Of a stretch of 64,000 bases of DNA, positions 19,901 to 30,275 are shown piece after piece. The DNA lies in NCBI GenBank assembly GCA_018806915.1, contig JAGKQI010000016.1, positions 62,001 through 126,000 of the forward strand, given 5' to 3'. The notes beneath the pieces were generated by a model, which searched no databases, was not told the origin of the DNA, and saw only the letters and a list, made by a program, of their open reading frames with translations. The number at the start of each line of letters is the position of its first letter. Position 1 is the first letter of the stretch. The position numbers and the translations under genes are program-made. The DNA comes from Phytophthora colocasiae. Taxonomy: Eukaryota; Oomycota; Peronosporomycetes; Peronosporales; Peronosporaceae.

Positions 19901-20987
19901 GGTCACTTAAAAGACATGGGTTTCAAGGCGGCTGATGCTGATCCCTGTGTATACACCCGAGGTGATGGTGACGATGAATGTATCGTGTGTCTTTACGTCG
20001 ACGACATGCTGATTGCTTCAAAGCGACAAGGGTGTCATCGCGTCAGTGAAGGCTGGCATCGCGGACAAATTCCGGATCAAGGACCTCGGACGCGCTCGAT
20101 TTATTCTCGGGATTGAGATCGACTACGATATGGACAATAAAACATTGGCCATCTCTCAACGCGCATATACAGAGTCGATCATCAAGAAATTCGGTCAAGA
20201 AAACGCGAAGCCAAGCCTGATGCCACTGGATCCAAGTCTTCACTTGACCAAGGACGACGGCACGCAGACAGAGGAGTACAAGGCCAAGATGAAGTCAAGG
20301 CCCTACCGATCGCTCATCGGTAGCCTCATGTATCTGACATGCGGAACACGACCTGACATTGCGGTTGCTGTTGCCAAGTTGAGTCGCTTCCTGGAAAACC
20401 CAGGTGAGGCGCATTGGAATGCGGGAGTCAAGGTGGTGCGCTACCTGCTGAAGACCAAGGAAGTGGGTATCATGTACGATGGCCTACTGGGAACTGAGAT
20501 GACGGCTTACTCGGATGCTGACTGGGCCGGTAACCGTGACGACAGACGCTCAGTGAGCGGAATGATGCTCATGATGTGTGGTGCTCCGGTGGTGTGGCGT
20601 TCGACGTTCCAGAAGACGGTCGCACTGAGTTCTACTGAGACAGAGTACATGGCTCTGAGTGAGTGCATCAAAGAAGTAGTATGGCTGCGTCGACTACTCA
20701 AGGACATTGGTGCAAAGCAAGTGGACCCTACGGTGATCTACGAGGACAACCAGGGTGCCATGGCTTTGGCGAAGAATGTCGGTTATCAAGCTCGCACCAA
20801 GCACATCGACATTCGCTACCATTTCATCCGAGAGAAGATTGCCAGTGGCGAGGTTGAGCTGACCTACCAGGAGTCTAAGAACCAACTAGCGGACTACTTG
20901 ACCAAGGGCCTCTCTTCCAAGACGTTGCGCTACTTGATGGAACGCAGCAACGTCATTCCCAAGTTCGAGACGTCGAATTGAGTGGGG
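16967..20987 (+). mobile_element. Copia interior 3, full length with many frameshifts
   Basis: The first full-length copy (4021 bp): gag from ATG 16971, knuckle, protease, integrase, RT (VCLYVDDMLIAS near 19985) and RNase H (YSDADWAGNRDD near 20510), stop at 20979-20981. Compared with interior 5 it has about seven one- or two-base indels, near 17360, 17582, 17617, 18093, 19602, 19820 and 20026, mostly in homopolymers. The second integrase aspartate region reads RSDDGGEY instead of RSDNGGEY. AGTGGGG before the next LTR is the polypurine tract. Not functional as written. Confidence 0.88.
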
Positions 20988-21403
20988 TGTTGAGATTGCA
21001 CTTCGCCGTCTCCTATACTGGGTCCCTACCTCGAAGCACGCAGCTTTCACGCGCACAACGCGTGCCAAGTGAGGACAACAGTGGAAGACGCGTGGATGCT
21101 GCAATACGATTGGCGGTCTACCTTGGATACACTATTCTGATTGGACGAGAACTTCAATTTGCTGATCTCAAGATGTGCACAAATCGTTCCCGTTACATCA
21201 ATCGTTCCCGTTACATCAAGCGTTCCCGTTTCACAAGGCGTTCCCGTTACATCAAGCGTTCCCGTTTCACAAAGGTCTACAAGGGGAGCTCAAGGAGAGC
21301 AAGGGTAGATTAGTGAATGCGGGCTAACTCAATAAACTCACTTTTGGATTTACTTCCTCCTACTCACTTCACTATCAAGCCTCGATTCGCTATACTCTCA
21401 ATT
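20988..21403 (+). repeat. Copia LTR 4
   Basis: 416 bp, CCCGT variant. It is the 3' LTR of interior 3 and the 5' LTR of truncated interior 4. Confidence 0.9.
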
Positions 21404-23348
21404 GGTTATGAGCCCAAGCTACGCCGACAACATCGACAAGCTCGTGGAAGACAACTACTTCCACTGGGAGTTCAACATGCGGATGAAGCTCGCTCGGAAG
21501 AGACTGCTACCGCAGATCATCAAGCCCGAGTTCGACCAAGTGAGTGATCGCTCCACGGCGGAATGGAAGACCAACGATCTGAAGGCACTTGGTGTTATCG
21601 CTGGAGACGTGAGTCTCACGTACCAAGTCTACGTCCGTGGAGCACTGACTGCCGCTGAGGCGTGGACGATGCTCGAGGAGCACTTCAACAAGAAGACGCT
21701 CAAGAACCGGCTTCTCGTCACCAAGAAGTTGAACAACTTCAAGATGGAGCCAGGACCAAGTTCGCTTCCCACGTCGATCAGTTCAAGGAGATCGTCCTCC
21801 AGATGGAGACGATCGGTGAGACTCTGGATGAGTCTCGCCAGCTCGTGTTGCTCCTTGGCAGTCTGACGGACGAGTACAAGATGATATGTACTGTCCTCGA
21901 GAATACGCCAAACGTGTCGCTGGCCTACGCGATTCAAGCTCTCTCTGGTGTTCAAGCTTCGGATGAATCGTCATCGGCTCAAGAGAAGGCTTTCGCTACG
22001 AAGAAGAAGGACTTCGGGGGCAAGCGTCGCTTCAACGACAAGTGCTTCTACTGCAAGAAGCAAGGGCACCGAGAGTTCGAGTGCCGCAAGAAGAAAGCCG
22101 ACCAAGAACGAGGGCAAGCTGCGCAAGAGGAAGCGTCCGACGACTTCTCGTTCATGGCTACGAGTGCGATGACCAAGAGTGAATGGCTCGTCGACTCTGG
22201 TGCAAGTTCGCACATGACCAGCGTCCGGGACAAGTTTGTGTCCATGAAGGAGCTGAAGACGCCAGTCCGCATCACGATCGCGGATGGCTCGAAAATCGAC
22301 GCAGTTGCAAAGGGCACCGTCGGGTTGAAGCTGATGGACGGGAAGTCTGTCAAGCTGTCGGATGTCCTGTACATCCCAGAAGTTGAAGGAAGCCTCATCT
22401 CGGTGTCGAAGCTGGCCGAGAAAGGAGTCGTCGCCCAGTTCAGCAAGGACAAGTGTACCTTTCGCTACGGGGACGCTACTGTGATGGAAGCTAAGCGCTG
22501 TGGAAATGTCTACAAGCTGAAGACAGTGGGGACGAGGTGTGTCATGCTGCAACGACCACTCGTAAGGAGCCATGGGCTGTTGTGCACGCCCGACTCGGCC
22601 ACATCCCGTTCAAGCGTTATGAGAAACTACTTACCATGGCAGAAGGAGTGCCTCGCATTACGGGTGGAGTCCCTGGGGACGACGTATGCGCTGGCTGCTG
22701 CATGGGCAAGATGAAAGCTGACGACTATCCAAGGCATCCGGAGAAGGTCGTCAAGAGTGCAGGTGTGCTTGAACTGGTGCATACGGACGTGATGGGTCCG
22801 ATGCAGACGAGGACACCTGGTGGTTGCACGTACGTTGTGACATTCATTGACGACTACTCACGTCACGTGACCGTCCACTTCATGAAAGCGAAGTCGGAGG
22901 TGCTGTCCAAGTTCAAAATCTACAAGGCAGCGATGGAGAACGCTACGGGCAAGAGTATCAAGCGTCTGCGTTCGGACAATGGTGGTGAATACACCGGTCG
23001 CCAGTTCAAGGCGTTCCTCAACCAGCATGGCATCAAGCATGAGAAGACGGTGCCATACACGCCTCAGCAGAACGGTCTGGCTGAGCGCATGAACCGGAGC
23101 CTCGTGGAGATGGCTCGTTGTCTGCTCTACCATGAGAGCGTCAACAAGAAGTGGTGGGCCGAGGCGGTCAACACTGCTGCGTGGATCATCAATCGGATCC
23201 CCAACTCGGTGACTGTGAAGACACCGTTCGAGATTGTGCACAAATCGAAGCCACAGCTCAGGAACGTCAAGGTGTTTGGTGCTCTTGGCTACGCTCACAT
23301 CCCCGACGAGAAGCGTCGCAAGTTGGATGCCAAAGCGTTCACATGTCG
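21404..23348 (+). mobile_element. Copia interior 4, truncated after integrase
   Basis: Again 1945 bp with the same KAFTCR-to-LTR join. Gag starts at ATG 21408. The frame breaks near 21751 (GAGCCAGGACC against GAGCCCGGGACC). Its zinc knuckle is intact, CFYCKKQGHREFEC (C-x2-C-x4-H-x4-C). A second break lies near 22528. It shares the asparagine-aspartate variant before the knuckle (FNDKC) with interior 2. Confidence 0.88.
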
Positions 23349-23764
23349 TGTTGAGATTGCACTTCGCCGTCTCCTATACTGGGTCCCTACCTCGAAGCAC
23401 GCAGCTTTCACGCGCACAACGCGTGCCAAGTGAGGACAACAGTGGAAGACGCGTGGATGCTGCAATACGATTGGCGGTCTACCTTGGATACACTATTCTG
23501 ATTGGACGAGAACTTCAATTTGCTGATCTCAAGATGTGCACAAATCGTTCCCGTTACATCAATCGTTCCCGTTACATCAAGCGTTCCTGTTTCACAAGGC
23601 GTTCCCGTTACATCAAGCGTTCCCGTTTCACAAAGGTCTACAAGGGGAGCTCAAGGAGAGCAAGGGTAGATTAGTGAATGCGGGCTAACTCAATAAACTC
23701 ACTTTTGGATTTACTTCCTCCTACTCACTTCACTATCAAGCCTCGATTCGCTATACTCTCAATT
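23349..23764 (+). repeat. Copia LTR 5
   Basis: 416 bp, with the CCTGT variant shared with LTR 3. It precedes the least damaged interior. Confidence 0.9.
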
Positions 23765-23768
23765 GGTT

Positions 23769-26700
23769 ATGAGCCCAAGCTACGCCGACAACATCGACAA
23801 GCTCGTGGAAGACAACTACTTCCACTGGGAGTTCAACATGCGGATGAAGCTCGCTCGGAAGGACTGCTACCGCAGATCATCAAGCCCGAGTTCGACCAAG
23901 TGAGTGATCGCTCCACGGCGGAATGGAAGACCAACGATCTGAAGGCACTTGGTGTTATCGCTGGAGACGTGAGTCTCACGTACCAAGTCTACGTCCGTGG
24001 AGCACTGACTGCCGCTGAGGCGTGGACGATGCTCGAGGAGCACTTCAACAAGAAGACGCTCAAGAACCGGCTTCTCGTCACCAAGAAGTTGAACAACTTC
24101 AAGATGGAGCCCGGGACCAAGTTCGCTTCCCACGTCGATCAGTTCAAGGAGATCGTCCTCCAGATGGAGACGATCGGTGAGACTCTGGATGAGTCTCGCC
24201 AGCTCGTGTTGCTCCTTGGCAGTCTGACGGACGAGTACAAGATGATATGTACTGTCCTCGAGAATACGCCAAACGTGTCGCTGGCCTACGCGATTCAAGC
24301 TCTCTCTGGTGTTCAAGCTTCGGATGAATCGTCATCGGCTCAAGAGAAGGCTTTCGCTACGAAGAAGAAGGACTTCGGGGGCAAGCGTCGCTTCAACGGC
24401 AAGTGCTTCTACTGCAAGTGCTTCTACTGCAAGAAGCAAGGGCACCGAGAGTTCGAGTGCCGCAAGAAGAAAGCCGACCAAGAACGAGGGCAAGCTGCGC
24501 AAGAGGAAGCGTCCGACGACTTCTCGTTCATGGCTACGAGTGCGATGACCAAGAGTGAATGGCTCGTCGACTCTGGTGCAAGTTCGCACATGACCAGCGT
24601 CCGGGACAAGTTTGTGTCCATGAAGGAGCTGAAGACGCCAGTCCGCATCACGATCGCGGATGGCTCGAAAATCGACGCAGTTGCAAAGGGCACCGTCGGG
24701 TTGAAGCTGATGGACGGGAAGTCTGTCAAGCTGTCGGATGTCCTGTACATCCCAGAAGTTGAAGGAAGCCTCATCTCGGTGTCGAAGCTGGCCGAGAAAG
24801 GAGTCGTCGCCCAGTTCAGCAAGGACAAGTGTACCTTTCGCTACGGGGACGCTACTGTGATGGAAGCTAAGCGCTGTGGAAATGTCTACAAGCTGAAGAC
24901 AGTGGGGGACGAGGTGTGTCATGCTGCAACGACCACTCGTAAGGAGCCATGGGCTGTTGTGCACGCCCGACTCGGCCACATCCCGTTCAAGCGTTATGAG
25001 AAACTACTTACCATGGCAGAAGGAGTGCCTCGCATTACAAATGGAGTCCCTGGGGACGACGTATGCGCTGGCTGCTGCATGGGCAAGATGAAAGCTGACG
25101 ACTATCCAAGGCATCCGGAGAAGGTCGTCAAGAGTGCAGGTGTGCTTGAACTGGTGCATACGGACGTGATGGGTCCGATGCAGACGAGGACACCTGGTGG
25201 TTGCACGTACGTTGTGACATTCATTGACGACTACTCACGTCACGTGACCGTCCACTTCATGAAAGCGAAGTCGGAGGTGCTGTCCAAGTTCAAAATCTAC
25301 AAGGCAGCGATGGAGAACGCTACGGGCAAGAGTATCAAGCGTCTGCGTTCGGACAATGGTGGTGAATACACCGGTCGCCAGTTCAAGGCGTTCCTCAACC
25401 AGCATGGCATCAAGCATGAGAAGACGGTGCCATACACGCCTCAGCAGAACGGTCTGGCTGAGCGCATGAACCGGAGCCTCGTGGAGATGGCTCGTTGTCT
25501 GCTCTACCATGAGAGCGTCAACAAGAAGTGGTGGGCCGAGGCGGTCAACACTGCTGCGTGGATCATCAATCGGATCCCCAACTCGGTGACTGTGAAGACA
25601 CCGTTCGAGATTGTGCACAAATCGAAGCCACAGCTCAGGAACGTCAAGGTGTTTGGTGCTCTTGGCTACGCTCACATCCCCGACGAGAAGCGTCGCAAGT
25701 TGGATGCCAAAGCGTTCAAATGTCGTTTCCTTGGATACGAGGATGGTGTGAAGGGCTACCGAGTCCTCAATGTGTCAACGGGTAAGGTGCAAATCGTTCG
25801 CACTGTGAAGTTCATCGAAACGACCAATCCCCAGCACCTCATGGTACAGGATGAAGATGAACCAGCAACCAACGTGCCTGTCATGAGTGGACAACCGTCC
25901 AAGGGTTCAATGGAGATTGTTCCGGTCGTTGTTGAAGGTGCTGACGTCATTCCACTTCAACGTGACGTGAACAGTCAAATCATCCCTTACGAGTCCACCC
26001 ATCCCATGATTACTCGATCGCGTACTCGTAACATCGACGAAATTGACGATCCTGAAGAGGCTGGCGCAACCAAGAAGCAGATTATCCTGCCGTCAACCAC
26101 GGGGACCAAGCGTCAGAAGATGACACAAGAAAGGGTTAAACCAAGTGGCGAACTGCTCGCACTTGAAGGTGGCCAAGCTATGGCTGCATCGGAGGAAGTC
26201 CCCAAGACGTATACAGAGGCGACGTCAGGCGAGGACAGCGATAAATGGAAGAAGGCAATTGCAAGTGAATTGGAGTCACTTACTGCAAACAAGACATGGA
26301 AGCTGGTACCAAGACCGGCTCACCAGCGCCCGATCGGATGTCGGTGGGTGTTCGCGTTGAAGCGCAACGAGAAAGGAGAAGTGACCCGGCACAAGGCTCG
26401 TCTCGTCGCCAAGGGGTACTCTCAGCGTCACGGGATTGACTATGAAGAGACGTACGCGCCAGTGGCATACCTGAACTCGATCCGTGCTGTGCTGGCTAAG
26501 TGCTGTGCTGAAGGATTTGATATCGAGCAATGCGACGTGGATACGGCGTTCCTGTATGGAAAGCTCGACGAAGAAATTTACATGGAATTGCCTGAAGGTC
26601 TGCGTGAGCTCCTGACGATGGCCGATGCTAAAAGTGAAGAAGACGTCGTCTGCCTACTCCTGCAAAGTTTGTATGGCCTGAAGCAAGCATCTCGTGTTTG

Positions 26701-27796
26701 GAACGAGACGATCGATGGTCACTTAAAAGACATGGGTTTCAAGGCGGCTGATGCTGATCCCTGTGTATACACCCGAGGTGATGGTGACGATGAATGTATC
26801 GTGTGTCTTTACGTCGACGACATGCTGATTGCTTCAAAGGACAAGGGTGTCATCGCGTCAGTGAAGGCTGGCATCGCGGACAAATTCCGGATCAAGGACC
26901 TCGGACGCGCTCGATTTATTCTCGGGATTGAGATCGACTACGATATGGACAATAAAACATTGGCCATCTCTCAACGCGCATATACAGAGTCGATCATCAA
27001 GAAATTCGGTCAAGAAAACGCGAAGCCAAGCCTGATGCCACTGGATCCAAGTCTTCACTTGACCAAGGACGACGGCACGCAGACAGAGGAGTACAAGGCC
27101 AAGATGAAGTCAAGGCCCTACCGATCGCTCATCGGTAGCCTCATGTATCTGACATGCGGAACACGACCTGACATTGCGGTTGCTGTTGCCAAGTTGAGTC
27201 GCTTCCTGGAAAACCCAGGTGAGGCGCATTGGAATGCGGGAGTCAAGGTGGTGCGCTACCTGCTGAAGACCAAGGAAGTGGGTATCATGTACGATGGCCT
27301 ACTGGGAACTGAGATGACGGCTTACTCGGATGCTGACTGGGCCGGTAACCGTGACGACAGACGCTCAGTGAGCGGAATGATGCTAATGATGTGTGGTGCT
27401 CCGGTGGTGTGGCGTTCGACGTTCCAGAAGACGGTCGCACTGAGTTCTACTGAGACAGAGTACATGGCTCTGAGTGAGTGCATCAAAGAAGTAGTATGGC
27501 TGCGTCGACTACTCAAGGACATTGGTGCAAAGCAAGTGGACCCTACGGTGATCTACGAGGACAACCAGGGTGCCATGGCTTTGGCGAAGAATGTCGGTTA
27601 TCAAGCTCGCACCAAGCACATCGACATTCGCTACCATTTCATCCGAGAGAAGATTGCCAGTGGCGAGGTTGAGCTGACCTACCAGGAGTCTAAGAACCAA
27701 CTAGCGGACTACTTGACCAAGGGCCTCTCTTCCAAGACGTTGCGCTACTTGATGGAACGCAGCAACGTCATTCCCAAGTTCGAGACGTCGAATTGA
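23769..27796 (+). CDS. Copia gag-pol polyprotein, nearly intact copy (interior 5)
   Basis: From ATG 23769 one base is missing near 23860 (GGAAGGACTG against GGAAGGGACTG); after that the frame is open to the stop at 27794-27796, over 1300 codons. Order: gag with EDNYFHWEFNMRMKLA and FKEIVLQMETIGETL; knuckle CFYCKKQGHREFEC, preceded by a 15-base duplication (CKCFYCKCFYCK); protease VDSGASSHMT; integrase HHCC with CAGCCMGK, then DVMGPMQ, RSDNGGEYTG, QNGLAERMNR; RT with CDVDTAFLYGKLDEEIYMEL and LYVDDMLIAS; RNase H with SDADWAGNRDD and VALSSTETEYMALSE. Domain order PR-IN-RT-RH defines Ty1/Copia. If the single deletion is a sequencing error, this copy could be autonomous. Confidence 0.9.
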
Positions 27797-27803
27797 GTGG
27801 GGG

Positions 27804-28212
27804 TGTTGAGATTGCACTTCGCCGTCTCCTATACTGGGTCCCTACCTCGAAGCACGCAGCTTTCACGCGCACAACGCGTGCCAAGTGAGGACAACAGTGG
27901 AAGACGCGTGGATGCTGCAATACGATTGGCGGTCTACCTTGGATACACTATTCTGATTGGACGAGAACTTCAATTTGCTGATCTCAAGATGTGCACAAAT
28001 CGTTCCCGTTACATCAATCGTTCCCGTTACATCAAGCGTTCCCGTTTCACAAGGCGTTCCCGTTACATCAAGCGTTCCCGTTTCACAAAGGTCTACAAGG
28101 GGAGCTCAAGGAGAGCAAGGGTAGATTAGTGAATGCGGGCTAACTCAATAAACTCACTTTTGGATTTACTTCCTCCTACTACTATCAAGCCTCGTTCGCT
28201 ATACTCTCAATT
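27804..28212 (+). repeat. Copia LTR 6, right end of array
   Basis: 409 bp; differs from the others by a 6-bp deletion (CTACTACTATC) and a missing A (CCTCGTTCGC) near its right end. It is preceded by the polypurine run AGTGGGGG and followed by the target duplication CACCC. Confidence 0.9.
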
Positions 28213-28217
28213 CACCC

Positions 28218-28377
28218 AGCAACCCTGGACGAGACCATCGAGCTCTCCCTCCGATTTGACCACGGAGTCAAGGGTGGGAGCACTCCCAGTGCAACCGCCG
28301 AATGGATGGAACGGGCGACCTGTCACAAGTGCAAGAAGGTCGGCCACATCGCACCCCACTGTCCATCGACCAAGTAG
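28218..28377 (+). CDS. gag: Gag of gag-only element, C-terminal part with zinc knuckle
   Basis: Continuation of the gag begun at 11233, once the Copia array and one CACCC copy are set aside. Base 28218 completes codon 199 and the frame runs to TAG at 28375-28377, giving a protein of about 251 residues. It contains a standard knuckle, CHKCKKVGHIAPHC (C-x2-C-x4-H-x4-C). No stop or frameshift is present apart from the insertion. The stretch up to the 3' LTR contains GAAGCGGGG, a possible polypurine tract, and no pol. Confidence 0.85.
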
Positions 28378-28399
28378 GCCGCTCTTTGAAGCGGGGTCG

Positions 28400-28644
28400 T
28401 GTAACGGAGTTATTAGCTCCGTTTACGACCTCACTGAGGTCATTGAGGTTTACTCCAATGATAATGACCTCAGCAAGGTCGAGTTGATATGCATAAACTA
28501 GTTTACTTGCTACTTGAGGTAGCTCAGGTTTACTCCTTTTTGACTGGCTGCAACAGAGCAGCAGTAGTAGGAAAAAGCAAGTAAATATCAATACACTTTT
28601 CAATTTACCTTTCAAGGATAACAGCTTCCTCTCGCTACATCACA
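28400..28644 (+). repeat. 3' LTR of gag-only element
   Basis: 245 bp, one substitution away from the 5' LTR by eye. Followed by TGTAG (28645-28649), the copy of 10831-10835. Confidence 0.9.
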
Positions 28645-28649
28645 TGTAG

Positions 28650-28743
28650 TAGTGGGGAGTTAGTGGTGGATACGTTTACTCTAAAGAGATGGATCCATGA
28701 AGAAGAATTCCGATTGCTCGAAGATATCAAAGGTGGCGATTGA
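28650..28743 (+). pseudogene. EF-hand/C2H2 gene, 3' terminal fragment
   Basis: Completes the gene cut at 10835. Across the TGTAG duplication the zinc-finger frame continues through ELVVDTFTLKRWIHEEEF to the terminal KGGD and TGA at 28741-28743. The uninterrupted copy at 31841-32125 shows the same order, confirming the join. It faces an AA17 remnant tail to tail. Confidence 0.8.
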
Positions 28744-28875
28744 AGAATCAACATTCACGGTGATACGCTATGAATTTTACTCTAGCTGTTGCTAGTTACG
28801 GCACTTAAATTCAGATTGTGGCGCAAAACCCAAAACTGCAAACTCAACATGTAGTCACAGGGCCAGTGTCCCAGA

Positions 28876-29345
28876 TTAGTAGCGATGCCGACGACGGCCA
28901 TTGCACTTGCTGCTTGGAGCTGGCGTGACTTCGGGCGTGTCAACCGAAGGTGATTCAGGAGCAGGTGTAGTCTGCACGTCCGCCTCGTCACCCTTCGACG
29001 GTGAGCCTGAGTCATCTCTGGATGGAGAGTCCGAGTCACCACTCGACGGAGAGTTTGAATCACCAGTGGACGGAGAGTCCGAGTTGTCACTTGATGGTGA
29101 GTTCGAGTTACCACTCGATGGTGAGTTTGAGTCACCAGTGGACGGCGAGTCGGAGTAACCGTGGACGGCGAGCCACCTCCTCCGGCAGGTCCCGTCAAAG
29201 GGATACAGTTCTTGTACGCCTGCCAGACCGTCTTACCATCAAGACGCTGAAGCCCAAGCCAGTAGAATCGAAGCATGCAGCCACCCGAAGCGCATGAAGA
29301 GTAGTCGACAGGCTTGAACACAGAAATCGTGTCCTGCGTACCATC
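28876..29345 (-). pseudogene. AA17 LPMO fragment, C-terminal half
   Basis: The minus strand encodes KPVDYSSCASGGCMLRFYWL, then GKTVWQAYKNCIPLTG and the serine-proline linker. A frameshift just after GGGGSPST puts most of the linker out of frame. The N-terminal half, with both candidate copper histidines, is absent. At 29341-29350 it is fused to leader sequence of the EF-hand/C2H2 gene on the same strand, so it is a rearrangement product. Confidence 0.82.
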
Positions 29346-29650
29346 TAGATCGTAAACTCACCTCATTCGACAGCAAAGGCTGGATCTGAAGACTAATACT
29401 CTTCTTCCTGTTCTTAGGTTTGGTGATACGTGTCCTCCATTGCATCCACTCCTTGCGAGTTCTTAACTGTAAATACAGTTGGGACGGCCGCGTCACTCGC
29501 TCGTTCGTCTATCAGTTCTGCCCTACAGCAAGTTGCTTTGATTGGTTGTGTAGTTTTAGCGCTACTGAGAGCTCTTACTAGGGTTCGTTGTTCTAGTCTT
29601 TCTATCATTTGTCACTGAGACTTTTGGTCGAATCCTTCGCCTCGTCCGTG
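29346..29650 (-). pseudogene. Leader region of EF-hand/C2H2 gene, truncated copy
   Basis: Matches 32900-33032 plus 33604-33780 with scattered differences. The minus strand could encode MIERLEQRTLVRALSSAKTT and, in another frame, basic LRTRKEWMQWRTRITKPKN. In the 33-kb copy this lies directly upstream of the EF-hand/C2H2 sequence, so I assign it to the 5' end of that gene. Whether it is coding or 5' untranslated is not certain. Confidence 0.5.
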
Positions 29651-29982
29651 TGTAGTGTCTGCAGGAATGAAGACACGGATGGGGGAGCCGGCGGAGCTCC
29701 CTGGTACATGTAGGTTAGCCTTGTTGTAATGCTTGTAAAATGCAAAGTGATTCTCTCTATATTAATAGTTGGCGTCGGAGGCGCTCCTGGCGTTCAACTC
29801 GGTTGGTTGGATGCTGTTCGTGTCATCAGCATTGTCGTGATACACATCAACACGTCGACATCGTTGTCGTGAATCACGACTCGTGATGCACATCAACATT
29901 GTCGATACGCAGGTGCAGCGCACTGCAACTTATGTTCCACAATTGCAGCAAGCTGGAGCTGGCTGGTCATGGATCCACTACA
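29651..29982 (-). repeat. Solo LTR of the element A family
   Basis: A diverged reverse complement of the element A LTR, 332 bp against 324. It starts TGTAGTGTCTGCAGGAATG and ends TGGATCCACTACA. CCGTG flanks it on both sides (29646-29650 and 29983-29987). No internal region remains, so the element was lost by LTR-LTR recombination. The empty site is present in the related copy near 33780-33790. Confidence 0.88.
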
Positions 29983-30275
29983 CCGTGAGAATGACAAGGG
30001 CAAAGCCGAACTGTCATCACTAACTGTTTTGTGAAGAGTCTTCACTGAAGACCTACTGTAGGCTACAATGCATGAAAAGAGCCACGTGGTGATGGATATT
30101 TAATCAAAGGAAATTCTCGCCACGATAGCACAATCTTACGATTGTGTTGTAGAATATAGGACTGGTTGATACATTTTGAGATGGGCTCTAGCGGTGGCGT
30201 TGGCGTAATATGTACGCAGGTCTGACGTTCTCTCAATTCTGCGTTTCGCGCTCCAATACTCAAGCCAACACCACC
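29983..30275. other. Upstream region of the RXLR gene
   Basis: Its first part (to about 30115) is related to 33783-33895. The RXLR promoter should be in the remainder. TCTCAATTCTG near 30233 is a loose match to the oomycete initiator-type core (TCAYTYY), which would give a short leader of about 40 bases; this is tentative. No gene is supported here. Confidence 0.4.

Larger units (their letters stand above)
11829..28212 (+). mobile_element. Tandem array of Ty1/Copia elements: six LTRs, five internal regions
   Basis: The order is LTR, truncated interior, LTR, truncated interior, LTR, full interior, LTR, truncated interior, LTR, full interior, LTR. LTRs are at 11829-12244, 14190-14605, 16551-16966, 20988-21403, 23349-23764 and 27804-28212. 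Neighbouring units share an LTR. One duplication, CACCC (11824-11828 and 28213-28217), flanks the whole array, and none was seen at inner junctions. This fits one insertion that then grew by unequal recombination, or integration of a concatemer. Copies differ by only a few substitutions and small indels. Confidence 0.9.
10836..28644 (+). mobile_element. Short gag-only LTR element (TR-GAG-like), interrupted by a Copia array
   Basis: Two 245-bp LTRs (10836-11080 and 28400-28644) differ at one position (TTAACTCC versus TTAGCTCC). The duplication TGTAG flanks them (10831-10835 and 28645-28649). Without the Copia array the element would be about 1.4 kb with a roughly 930-bp interior holding one gag ORF and no pol. 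Plant elements of this build are called TR-GAG and are mobilised by an autonomous partner. The insertion lies in the EF-hand/C2H2 gene. Confidence 0.88.

Noticed and set aside
28134..28212. Different target duplication for the Copia array based on a CA end of the LTR
   Set aside because: Ending the LTR at CTCTCA gives flanks that do not match; ending at CTCAATT gives CACCC on both sides and restores the gag frame.
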